A stretch of 64,000 nucleotides of DNA from Branchiostoma floridae (Eukaryota; Chordata; Leptocardii; Amphioxiformes; Branchiostomatidae). A program made the translations under genes and the position numbers. Under the pieces are notes generated by a model that saw nothing but the letters and a program-made list of their open reading frames with translations, was not told where the DNA came from and did not search any database. Location of the stretch: the NCBI RefSeq assembly GCF_000003815.2, contig NC_049987.1:16195390-16259389 (forward strand), written 5' to 3'. Shown here in pieces: positions 34,457 through 44,898 of the stretch; position 1 is the first letter of the stretch, and the number at the start of each line of letters is the position of its first letter.

Positions 34457-35588
34457 TTATTCCACAGCCTGGGGAGAACCCTGCTGGCACAGACTTGAAA
34501 GCCATGCACTTAATGGCTTTTCATTAATATGCTCATCTAATGTTTTATAGTTATCCTGATTATTAACAAATGCACGGTGTTTTTCAGAGTTTAGATGAAA
34601 TGTGAGGTCATAGTACTGTTCATTGCAACACTCACAGTAGGATGGACATTTTCTTGTGACGGTATTTCCTGTCTTCTTGCACGTGGACCTGTTGGGATTT
34701 TTGTCATTACCATGAAGGAAAGACAACGATGTACATGTGCTCCATTCCCTATTCGTGAACTCTTTATATAATGGCCTATACTTCCCTGACAAATCTTCAA
34801 CCTTTACGAATGGTGACTTGAGTGTTCTTGTCTGTGGATTTGGCAGTTTGCTTTCTGCTGGCCTAGGTGGCCCACTGTTCGATAGTATGGAGATATCAAG
34901 TAAGGATGTGTCGAATAACTGTTTCCCAGAGTTGCGCAGTTTGTCAAAATCTATCTGAGGAGTTAGAGATGCAAGTATACCCTTTCTATCAAAAGCAATA
35001 CATGTCGTGTTGGTATCTAAAAACATAACATTTGCTCCACCCTTAGAAAGTATGAACTTCTGCAAGGCAGCAGCTTTCCCTTTAGCCATTCCAACTTCAT
35101 AAATAAAAACTTTTTCATTGCTTAAGCATGTGTTATCATCCAATATGTTTATACCGCTGGTGGATGTCCCATGTCCTTGCTCAGATGAAGTCTGTTCACA
35201 GTCAGTGGATGCATCGACAAATGGTGGCAGGTGTGCTTGAGATGATGACTCACTGGATACTGATTCCCTGCAGTCTGCATTGAAGCTCTTACATGGAGTA
35301 GGAATATCCTCCACATCTGTGCATTGTTTGATGGTAATATCAGAAATTTCTTTGCTCTTGCTAGGTTTATGCAAAAACTTCAAGCCAACATAGTGGGTAA
35401 TACGTTTACTGCCCAGGCGACGTTTCTTGAACTGTCCATGAAAGTGATGGTGAAGAATTTTGGCAAAAGTGTTTGGTTCAATGCCAGTGCCTGTAGAACT
35501 GCGAGTTTCACTGAGAAATCCATGAATGCAGTCCTTCAGCTGTAGACCACATGTCACATCACTTGTTGTGGAGATGTTGTCTTGGATC
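34457..35588 (-). CDS. RFX-DBF4-like gene, exon 2
   Basis: The acceptor TTTTTTAG ends just before 35588. The exon is open for 1132 nt to the stop at 34457-34459. It carries the rest of the RFX domain, a Ser/Thr-rich linker, the N-like region, motif M and the zinc finger, and ends SLCQQGSPQAVE. Confidence 0.8.
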
Positions 35589-36698
35589 CTAAAAAAGCAG
35601 AACATTCCTTATAAGAAGAGCATACCATGCTTGCAGATGAATTTGTGGAGTAAAATGAGGTTTTAGTAGATGTTTAAACATTATCTCATATAATAAACAG
35701 CGCAAATCTTATGAATTTTCTGTCACACTAGCCCTATATATATTTCAAGGTACACCCTAGCATATAGTGATAAATATGACAAATACTATAATATTACTCT
35801 AGTAATCAGAATCAGGGTAAGCCCTACCCTGGGGGCCATCCGAGATCGAGCAGGCTAGGACAGTTTATTCGGTAGCCCAAGACAATTAGGTCCGCCGAGC
35901 TCCTATTAGCACCCCGGCCCCGGGGAGTTTAAGCCCGATTAGGGGTAACGATAACCCCCGGAGCGCTAATGTGATGTCGGCGGGCTGACTGCCTTGGCTC
36001 CCCGAACAAATCTCGCGAACAAATCTGCTAGCTACTCGGTTCTGTCTGACTCCCAGGGTAGGTAAGCCCCGGGCCTGAGCATATTATTAAGTTTCCCCCA
36101 GTAGATAGAAGGGCCAGGGCAGCCTGAATATCCAGTCGGCGGCAGTGCTCAAGGTGGCCGAAGAAGCAAGTCCGAAGCTTCGGGAGATTAGCGCGGCCTG
36201 CCTGCCGGTGGCCTGGCTAAGTTCCTTCGGCTTCCATGGCCGCCAGTATAATAACAGTTTATTCTCATGCACTGTGGCCCATATAGACGGACAAATGTAT
36301 ATGTATAAATCATATCTTGAATTGTGGGGTGTCCCTTCAAGCGGGGGTGTTGGGTTTCCCGCTGTAGGAGGCCCCGAGCGCAAAACTACCGAGTGCCATG
36401 GTCGGACCCGGCGGGCGGCGCACAACAACAGTCCTGAGAGGACCACCCAATACAGTCGGTAAACTGGTTACTGTAGCTTGACGGCAATTAAGCTCATTCT
36501 AGGGTAAAAAGACCACCACTGAAAAGACGTCGACTCGACGACTCGAGCAAAGCGTCTGAAATAAGACTAATTATTATAAATAATATAGCGAGCACAGACA
36601 CACATGTAGAGATTGAATATCTAATGTTAACCGCACAAAAATAAATCGATCGCTCCTTACCACTTTAGGCACTGTCGGTTGACAGAGTTGGAAAACAT
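34457..36698 (-). CDS. RFX-type winged helix fused to DBF4-like N/M/C regions (389 aa)
   Basis: Two exons (36698-36661 and 35588-34457) join in frame through a split Trp codon. Residues ~8-85 resemble an RFX DNA-binding winged helix: CLKWIQDN, NTFAKILHHHF, KKRRLGSKR and HYVGLKF follow the order and spacing of RFX proteins. Residues ~172-218 (KVFIYEVGMAKGKAAALQKF and on) resemble the BRCT-like DBF4 motif N. Residues ~270-290 (SPFVKVEDLSGKYRPLYKEF) match DBF4 motif M, and C331, C334, H344, H350 form the CX2CX9HX5H DBF4-type zinc finger (motif C). In known DBF4, motifs M and C bind and activate Cdc7, so this protein may target that kinase to DNA. The pairing with an RFX domain is not one I know. 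It is short compared with DBF4 (usually over 600 residues). Confidence 0.72.
35824..36061. mobile_element. GC-rich MITE-like element in the RFX-DBF4 intron
   Basis: It is bounded by CTACCCTGGG and its inverse CCCAGGGTAG. The inside is GC-rich with AAGCCCGATTAGGGGTAACG and other short palindromes, and is unlike the flanking AT-rich intron. Confidence 0.45.
36062..36660. other. GC-rich intron sequence, unassigned
   Basis: The rest of the RFX-DBF4 intron. The part at 36100-36460 is GC-rich and open in several frames, but no frame has splice sites or recognisable motifs. It may be another repeat. Confidence 0.35.
36661..36698 (-). CDS. RFX-DBF4-like gene, exon 1
   Basis: ATG at 36698, 12 codons plus 2 nt, then a GTAAGG donor. 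It supplies MFSNSVNRQCLK, and the Trp codon split over the intron completes the first helix motif of the RFX domain, which supports this start. The 5' UTR lies in a locally duplicated segment (36773-37450). Confidence 0.65.
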
Positions 36699-36772
36699 GA
36701 TGACTGCACCAAAGTTTCCCGGAAACTTCGCAATAAATCGTCTCTCCTGAAGTGCGACTGGACCCCTAGCGC

Positions 36773-37450
36773 CGTTGGCAAGTTTAGCTGACCACTTCCA
36801 GTGCCGAAAATCTTTACATACTCTTTGCTCGCCTTGGGCGTCGCGGACACACGTAAAATACGCAGGGATGCTGCATGTTGTGAGTGCGCCTTCTAGCGGC
36901 GTTCATAATTTCTACAACAACCAACACATCAGCTGTACATTACCCAGAAGGCATCTCTCCACTGGACGACACCACGGATGCAAAGAAAACCAAATTCGTA
37001 TATTTAACGTATCCCAATATTACTAGTACCCATTGGCAAGTTTAGCTGACCACTTCCAGTGCCGGAAATCTTAACATACTAGTACTCTTTGCTCACCTTG
37101 GCCGCCGCGGACACATGTAACACACACACGGAAGGAACTAATTATTTCACTTTGTCTTCTCGCTACCAAACTTTGACGGTCTGAGAAAATTTAACCTGTT
37201 CTCGGAACTAGATGTTCACTGTCGCGGCAAAAAGCTTAAGTCTGTGATTTATTTGTTATCAGCAATGAAGTTCAATGTTACAGTCGTCACCGTGAAAACC
37301 GTGAACATAACAGCACATTAAAAAAAACAGTATTTTGCTACATGTTGTGCGTGCGCCGTCTAGCGGCGTTCAAAATTTCTACAATCACCAACACACCAGT
37401 TGTAGATTACCCAAAAAGCATCTCTCCTATGGAGGACACCACGGATGCAA
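36773..37450. repeat. duplicated segment upstream of RFX-DBF4 exon 1
   Basis: 36773-36990 (from TTGGCAAGTTTAGCTGACCA to CACCACGGATGCAAA) is repeated as two pieces: 37031-37120 and 37338-37450, separated by about 220 bp of other sequence. Both copies contain the GTCTAGCGGCGTTCA-type word. The duplicate covers the probable promoter and 5' UTR. Confidence 0.75.
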
Positions 37451-37639
37451 AAAAAAAAAACAATTTGAATATCTAAGATATCCCACGATGACCTACGAGG
37501 CACTAAAAGCCAGAAAAACAAACAAACACTTGTCTCGGATCCCAAAGATTACAACGCTACCACAGTGGCATCCGATGGAACTGTTATGAAAAGAGAAATA
37601 ATAAACTTTGAATATGGAAGACCCATGGAATGATACGAC

Positions 37640-38480
37640 AAGTAATATGTTTGGCATTTTTTGGTATCCATGCCGCTTCCGTTCGGAGGTTGCAAATTCG
37701 TATTCTTGGAATTCGGCTGCATCCGAGGCGTTTTGCGGGTGCGAAAAAAAAGCAGATGTGGATGTTCAAGGCATACCAAGATTGTCATAGGGCATTGCTG
37801 CAATGGTGTGGATCCAATGGATGCACCAGAAAAATACAAAACATCCTTACGAATTCCAGTGTATCGTGAAATGTCACACTTACATGGACACAGCACACTG
37901 TGGTATGCGATGTATAAAAAACAAGGAATGATACGCCCACATCAGTACAAGCAACATTTTGCTGATAAACAAGAGTCCTCACCACGTATTCTTTCGTTTA
38001 TGTTAGAAGTAAGTACCCATACGAATATGTTTGAATCTGTAGGTGATTTAAGGATACCAACGAATGCGTCGCGAATGTGTTTGGGATCCGTTAGCATCCG
38101 CCAGGATGTTGCAAATTCGTATTCTTGGTATCCGTCTGCATCTGAAGACTTTTCGTTGTAAACAAGAATCCTGACCACGTATTCTTTAGTTTACTCTAAG
38201 AGTAAGTATCCATACGAATACAATGTTTGAATCCGTTAGTGGCTTACAGATACTAACGAATCCGTGATTATAAGTAAGTATCCATACGAATGCCGTGTTA
38301 GCATCCGTTTGTATCCTCCGAGAGTTACGGATACCAACGAATGCGTTGCGGATGAAAGTGGGATCCGTCATTTTTTGGGATCCGTGATGGTTTTGGGGAT
38401 CCGTCAGCATTTGTCAGCATACGTCAGCATCCGTCAGGTGTTGCAAATCGGAATCCGTCAGCATACGTCTACATATTCGG
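37640..38480 (-). repeat. subterminal repeats near the right inverted repeat
   Basis: Words such as TTGCAAATTCGTATTCTTGG (37693 and 38107), GGATCCGT, GCATCCG and AAGTAAGTATCCATACGAAT recur irregularly. Read on the - strand they resemble the left-side 83-bp unit (CGGATCC.., AATACG.AATTTGC, CGGATGC). The open frames through this block are not genes. Confidence 0.65.
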
Positions 38481-38955
38481 TCTTTTCGTCTAGTGATGGG
38501 CAGATGAAAATGGCCCGATACACGCATTTATTGCTTTAGCTTTAATGATTCGAGGCCACATTGGGCTTGAACAACAGCTTTGCACCAGCTACCTTAACTA
38601 GCTGCCTGGGCCACTTGACAATCATCAGCTTTCTGGCCAGACAAAGGAAGGGTAATCCAAGGCACGTGACTGTATGAGTGCAAGTTGATTTTTGTAATTT
38701 GTTGCTTTTATTGAATTTGTAGCATACTTTTCAGCAAAGTGCTTTATCACCACTCCAACAAAAAACAAAAGTGAACTGTCCTTTTGGTGAATATGCGTTT
38801 CGACGGTTTAGCTATTTGTAATTTCTTGTGAGTTATTACATGTACATGTATTTTGCAGATCTAACAGTAACTGTTCCCTTCTAAAGGCGTCTCACATATA
38901 CAGGTTTTGTGATAGGCTTTGTTTTTGGTTTGTCCTTATGTTGATACATGAATAG
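38481..38955. other. no gene seen
   Basis: Sequence between the subterminal repeats and the right long inverted repeat. No exon is seen. Confidence 0.35.
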
Positions 38956-40039
38956 CCAGGCATACTAACCCCACATTTGATGGACAGTACTTTGTCTATA
39001 GCGGTATAACTAAACTGTACCCTACTGTATACCGTAATATTGATGAAAAAAGTAGCATGCACATGTATCCATCCCAAAATAGCTTTAATTTTGACTTTTG
39101 TTGTGGTCCTGTTCTTGAACTTTCAGCATTTATGAAGTAGGTATGCATCCTATGCCCCTTTTATTAATTGTACCATAGTTGTGGAGTCCTGGTAACCCCC
39201 ATGCAGAGCCTTTTCACTTGGGCACGATAAAGTGGGTATATATAAAGTGATTTCATAAGGTACCAGCTTAATCACCTAAGAAACCAATGATTAAAATGTG
39301 CTAAATCAGAAAAAATCCGTTTCCAGTATCCTTATATCCCCCATGTGGAGCCCCAACTAACATAACCAATCAATCATAATATTTCTTAAAGTTATGCATG
39401 GTTTAAAGACAACTATACAAACATTTGCCGTGACTTACCCCCATATCATAATATAATTCACCCAATTTATTATAGCCCAAAACTCGAAAAGTCCCCATAA
39501 AGACCCCCCTCTCATGGCCCGCGTTATGTATGGCCCAAATAGATGACGATTGTTTTTGAATAAGTAGATGTTCCTCTATCTAGCAACAGTAAAACCATTC
39601 ACCAGAGCCACTGCGTATAGCAGATAATGGGCCTTAAAAATCACCAAAATTTACAGTGATAAAAAATCTGCTTTCAGTGGTTCAGGTAACCCCCTAGTAC
39701 ACCCTCTTAACTTCGATGTATCATCTTCAACTTTTGATCTGTAAAACTTAAGGACCCATGCTTTATGAAAATATATAAGGTAGGTTCGTATCTAATGTAC
39801 ATTTTTCAGGATAGCCATCACAGTTTCAGTAATTTTCAGCCATAAATTGTTGGATTTTTGAGGGTCTCTGAAGGGGGTCCCAAAACGCCATAACGAAAAA
39901 TAGCTGGAGGGTTTTAAGTATATGGCTGTTCATAGTCCCACATACCTATCACACATACAAAGTATGAACCGATTTGGCTGACCACCATCTTCCGGCCTCT
40001 GCCTGGTTTTGCCTGGTTTTCTCGTGCAATGACTCTTAA
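38956..40039 (-). repeat. long inverted repeat, right copy
   Basis: The reverse complement of 14579-15626 with mostly single-base differences. It ends CTCGTGCAATGACTCTTAA at 40039, mirroring the left start. It includes a small local duplication of GCCTGGTTTT near 40005-40020 that is absent from the left copy. Confidence 0.85.
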
Positions 40040-40104
40040 CTCAATCGGATTCCTATCATAATCTGAGAAGGATGTACATAACCACAGTTACAGTAGTCAT
40101 TGTA

Positions 40105-40232
40105 GGTACCCATTTCCTCCTCAGTGACTGAAGTGATGTCAAGTGCCTTTCCCAAGGGCACAACATCAGTGGCATGTCAGGGGATTCAAACCCAGGACCT
40201 CTGTGTTCTCGGTCAAACAGCCTACTACTAGA
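40105..40232 (-). mobile_element. tRNA-derived SINE fragment
   Basis: It shares AAGTGCCTTTCCCAAGGGCA and the inverted B-box-like ATTCAAACCCAGGACC with the fragment at 20924-21066. Confidence 0.6.
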
Positions 40233-40348
40233 AGTAACTGTTACTAGTATGCCAATATGACACCAAGGTCAGGATGACACCACGGTTCATGTCCAGAGGA
40301 TCAGGTTCTAGTCCGGACCCACTATAGTAGTATAGTAGTCCTATATCA

Positions 40349-40942
40349 TCTGCCTAAACACCACATACGACCACAACAACCACAAACGACTCTAATAAGC
40401 AGTGTGTATGGGGCAATGACCTTGTGTGACGCACTGGAGACAGTATTTATACATTTATGAATTTAAAAAAACAAAGCAAGTCCTGTGCATTCACCAGTTT
40501 TTCGACTTATTTCGCTGATTTCAAGATCAAAGCAATTCATGGCCGCCATGTTGGATCGCCCGTGCTAGGAGTCTGCCTGTGGAAGTTCTCAATACATTCC
40601 TTGTTTCATAGACGACAGGGCGATAAAACTATGGAAGCTGTTGATTCATAGGTTATAGCATACCGCAATTCTATCATTGTCAACTTATAAAAACATGTAT
40701 TCTAAGAGTTTTTCAGGCTCAAATGTTAGCAAGCATGATCCAACATGGTGGCCAAGAATCTCTTTCATCTTAAAACGGAAATAACTTGAAATAACTGGTG
40801 AATACATAGGATGCTGCATTTTTTTTTAATTCATAAATGTATAAACAATTTCTCCAGAGCGTACACAAGGTCGTTGCCCCATATACACTGCATATTAGAG
40901 TCGTTTGCGGTTGTTTGAGGTTGTTTGTGGTGTTTAGGCAGA
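40349..40942. mobile_element. MITE with ~200-bp inverted repeats
   Basis: The ends are TCTGCCTAAACACCAC and its inverse. The arms carry inverted pairs such as GGGGCAATGACCTTGTGTG and TACACAAGGTCGTTGCCCC, ATACATTTATGAATT and its inverse, and CCATGTTGGATC. The centre (about 40555-40740) is not repeated. No coding frame. Confidence 0.85.
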
Positions 40943-43900
40943 CACGCAGCACGCCTTGGATGATGATGATGATGAGGCAGACACCATATATTTTGGAGAG
41001 CGAGACACATGTAGAGGTCTCTCTGTTTACAAGTTACCGTTTGTACAAGTTGGAAGTCGAACATTTATGTTATTTTCATTATCAACAACTAATATGCAGA
41101 TAGAAAACGAAGGTGTAACATTCAACATTTCATTTTGTTTCTTACTTCATACTTTCTTTTTTCTCCTTTGGCATGGCTGACTGTTTAATAATTAATTTAG
41201 CAAACTCAGCAAACTATCTCCCCTAAAAGACAGAATAAGACCAATAACTCCTGTCAGTTTTTCCTGCCCGGTGCAGCAAGAATTTTGTGCCAGTCCCTGA
41301 TACTAGTACTAAGTACCCACGTGCACCTAGCCAAGCATAATAGAAAGGGTACTAGTACTGATTTCAACTGCTCTGGCGCTTGATTTTGGTGATGGCACAG
41401 TCACATTCGTTGCAGGCCGTTGTACAAATTTTCCAAATTTTCAATGCCATAGAATTTTCAATGGAACAGTCATGGTGCCTCAACATTTTTTTACCCATCC
41501 AGAGATCAAGGGATATCAAAATACAATGTAGGTGAGGTGAGGTGAAAACTTTTATGCAGTCTATGTGGACAGGCATCCTTTTTGGTACCAAGATAGCAGC
41601 ATTTTTCACAGCAATCCCTATCTATCCCTGACCTATCATGTGTTATGACAGGAACATTTTGAGTGCACAGTCAGCATCTTGTACTGTTGTAGTCTTGTTT
41701 TTGTTTCATAGAAATTCATAGAGAACTAGGGAACATCAGCTACCGGTGTAATGACTACTACTACTATCACCAGAAGTGGGTACCCAGTGGACATTGAAAC
41801 TAGCCCATCGTTTGCTGCCTTGTCCAGATACGAAATGTGTACGTGCAACACACAGTTAGAGCCACTCTCTAATTGCAGAAATCAAATTTTGTTCCCGTGT
41901 CATCACAGTAGTGTTTCCCTTTGTATGTTTGTTACAATGCAGGGCTTTGCTGGAGAATCGCAGAACAAATCTTGCTGATTACCAATTTGTGTGCGCTTTG
42001 CTGGTGCAGAACCAACATCCCACCACAAGGCAAAACACTGTGAGTGTGATTATGAAAATAAACGATTTGAAGGTAACTTGTGCATTGTTTGGGAAATATT
42101 TACAAGTTTTACAAGGAGAGTTGCATAGGGCCCCACTGTAGGCGGGCTGAATCTGCAGCTGGTACACCAAAATGGCAGACTTCACTTAATGTGATATTGA
42201 AGCTGGTTAGTTGCTATGGGGAGGATCATGTAACTGAATAAGCCGTATAAAAGGAGGATACTAGGACCTGCCATGGTAGCCTGCCCTACCTAGCCAGCCC
42301 ATATTTTCCTGGAACCCCCTGTAAATCACTACTAGTCATATGCAAATACATATGGGAAAATATCTCGGTATCTGGCTCACAGAGACAAGAAATATCTAAG
42401 ACTTACTTGTTACTTGATAAGGCCTTCTTCTTTGAATGGCCTGCATCAAGGAGTCTACTAAATTGAACTGAATATTGAAGCATGCAATATGGACAGTCAA
42501 TAAACAGTGTATGCCTTACCGTATATCTGCCCCGATGGAACAAAGGAATATTTTAGCCATCCTCTGAATACCGCCTAATACTTTACCTTTAGACTAAAGA
42601 GCCTTCTTTCCAGGGGAGTCCGTTCCTGCCACTGCCGACCGGATAATGCCAGGGATGGACGCCAGGCCAGGCAGGATACTGGGCAGCTGCATGCAATCAC
42701 TACGAAAAGGCCGCCATTTTGTTTGAAGTGATCAGCTGGTCAGCACGACTCCCATCACGCAATGCGCGTCACAGCGTCATTAGTCTAGCACCGACAAGCA
42801 TCGCTAATGGCAGCGATCTGGAACACTGGATCGTAATCTATACCCGATACTATCGCCTAATGATTTCCCATTTTTAACGACAAGAAACGCTAATGACAAC
42901 AGTATCGGGTGCGAGCCTTTCTGATAAGAGCACAGAAGCTAAATACATGCCATACATGAATGACTGACAGTGTTTTGGTTTAGAAGATCACAGTTTCTAA
43001 AGATGTTGTAAAATGATGCCTTAACATCCCCTCCTGAATAGTGCTATAAAATTCCGTCTAATATTTCTACTGAATATAGAAGGAAGTATAATGTTTGATG
43101 GAATATTGGCAGAACGACTTTAAGCTTTTTGTCATGTAGGATGGACTGATCAACATATAAGTACATGAAGCTGGGATACCATTTTTCAGGATGTTTTGAC
43201 CATACCAGTATGGTATACCACACCACACGGACAGCTAAGAACTCAAAGAATAAACCGAGTGTAGTGTGTCTGGACAGGAAAATGTCTACAGGTCAATGAC
43301 GCTCTGATCAGATTAGCGATTTAGTTCTCATAGACCCCTGAAAAGGTCACAAAGCACATCATACAGAACTATGACAACTTCTACATGTGCTTTACCACTC
43401 CAGATCTATATCTTAAAGCTCTCTATTCTTCATTGTTCTTGTGTTCCTTCATAAAGGCCTGACTGTCCCTTAACAGCTGTCGTTAGCTTAGAGACTCTAC
43501 CGTTAGCGAGAAATAGTGCTCGACGTCGGTCACACGAGCAGTTTTAGCGCCGCGAGTTTACGTTGACATTCTTTTTATCTTCTATTACCTTTGTAGAGAA
43601 TGGAAAAATTCAACCGCTCCCTTCTGAGTGGTCTCTGATAAGTGTCGACGTGTCAGCTGAATCATATCTCTGCTTTGTTTATTGTTCCTGCTGACGTGTC
43701 GTATTCTGGTCGCGCAGTATACTTGACAAAATGCTTCACAAACTGTGGTGTGGTGTGTTTTAGTCCTTTAACTTCATGGAATAAGCTACCAAGAGAGGCT
43801 AATAGTTAAATAGTTCGATAAAGTAAAACAAGGAATTTTCTCGAGATAATTTTGCAATCCATTAACGTAACAGCGAGATATTTCTTATCAAGGACATAAA

Positions 43901-44898
43901 TATGACGAAAAGGTGCCAAGTTGAACTAGTGGAAGGATTTTACTTATTGGAATGACAATGACAAAATACTTTTTATTGTAATACTTTTCATGGAACACTG
44001 TATGTATTTTGGGAGCCCATGATGATTCTTCTATCGTGTGCAGTTTCCATATAGTCAACGGGCTTTTCATTTAATAAAATATCAGGGGTGGGGGCAGTCT
44101 TTCATGAAAGAAAATGTCATGAGCATACATTTCTCGTTTTTTAAAATCATGTCATTTCTGATCGACCAGGTATTGAGTTGGTCAAGTGAGAATCGGCTTA
44201 GAGTCGCTTCACATCAAAGTCGACTCTCATACACTGACAAGTCATCAACATATTTATATCAATTTAAGAGCATCATTAATATATATCAAAAATAGAAGAG
44301 GGCGGTTTTGTGCCCAGTGGCACTCCAAAAGAAATTTCTTTAAAATCTGAGCATTTGGTGTGTTATCGGACACACTGACTTCGTTTTGAAAGAAAACTAC
44401 AGACCCATGACATAATGGACGTTTGTAACTGCAGTATTTTCTTCCGACCAAATGTAGGTGTTTCTAGTGTTGTTGCTGTTGTTTGACGTAAAATTTGAAA
44501 ATTTAAGAATTTTTTAAGATTTGTGTATTTTGTTGTCTTTTAGATAATACTTTTACGTCTTATACAATATTCAAATGATAACGTGAAGGCTGTAAACAAA
44601 TCCAGTTTTGGTCACTGTACTATTCGTTCAGCATGAATCTAAGATCATTCATACGTTCGGCTTGCTATTTTTTTAATCAAATTTGTCATGTAACTTTAAA
44701 ATGAATATTATCAATATGCCACGTTATTATTGTAAATTATAGAACAATGAAACAATATGATCTATTGAAAATATACACCTTGTCCTATCCGCCATTATAA
44801 CTTTACTGCTGAGATCACGTGGTCCAAGAAATCGTATGTTTATCTCTTTATTGCCTCTTATTATTTTGTCTTATAGCAGAACCAAGCCAACAGCCGTC
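40943..44898. other. intergenic and 5' region of the Kelch gene
   Basis: I see no exon. There are short inverted words (CCCGATACTATCG and AACAGTATCGGGT at about 42843-42911). A splice acceptor (CTTATAGCAG) ends just before the Kelch ATG, so the Kelch 5' UTR exon(s) lie somewhere here and cannot be placed from sequence alone. Confidence 0.45.

Larger units (their letters stand above)
14579..40039. mobile_element. candidate giant transposon bounded by 1.05-kb inverted repeats
   Basis: Seen: long inverted repeats at 14579-15626 and 38956-40039, TTAA at both outer edges, related subterminal repeats in mirrored orientation just inside (16420-17090 and 37640-38480), and between them three spliced genes, one a tnp2 transposase. 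Known: EnSpm/CACTA elements carry tnp2 transposases and dense subterminal repeats that bind an accessory protein. Inferred: the 25.5 kb is a single element with transposase, acidic accessory protein and an RFX-DBF4 cargo protein. Against it: the termini are not the CACTA/CACTG usual for this group, and the inverted pair could be two ordinary repeats that happen to flank host genes. Confidence 0.4.

Noticed and set aside
37661-38178. Frames of 160 and 78 codons near the right inverted repeat
   Set aside because: They run through the subterminal repeats and have no conserved features.
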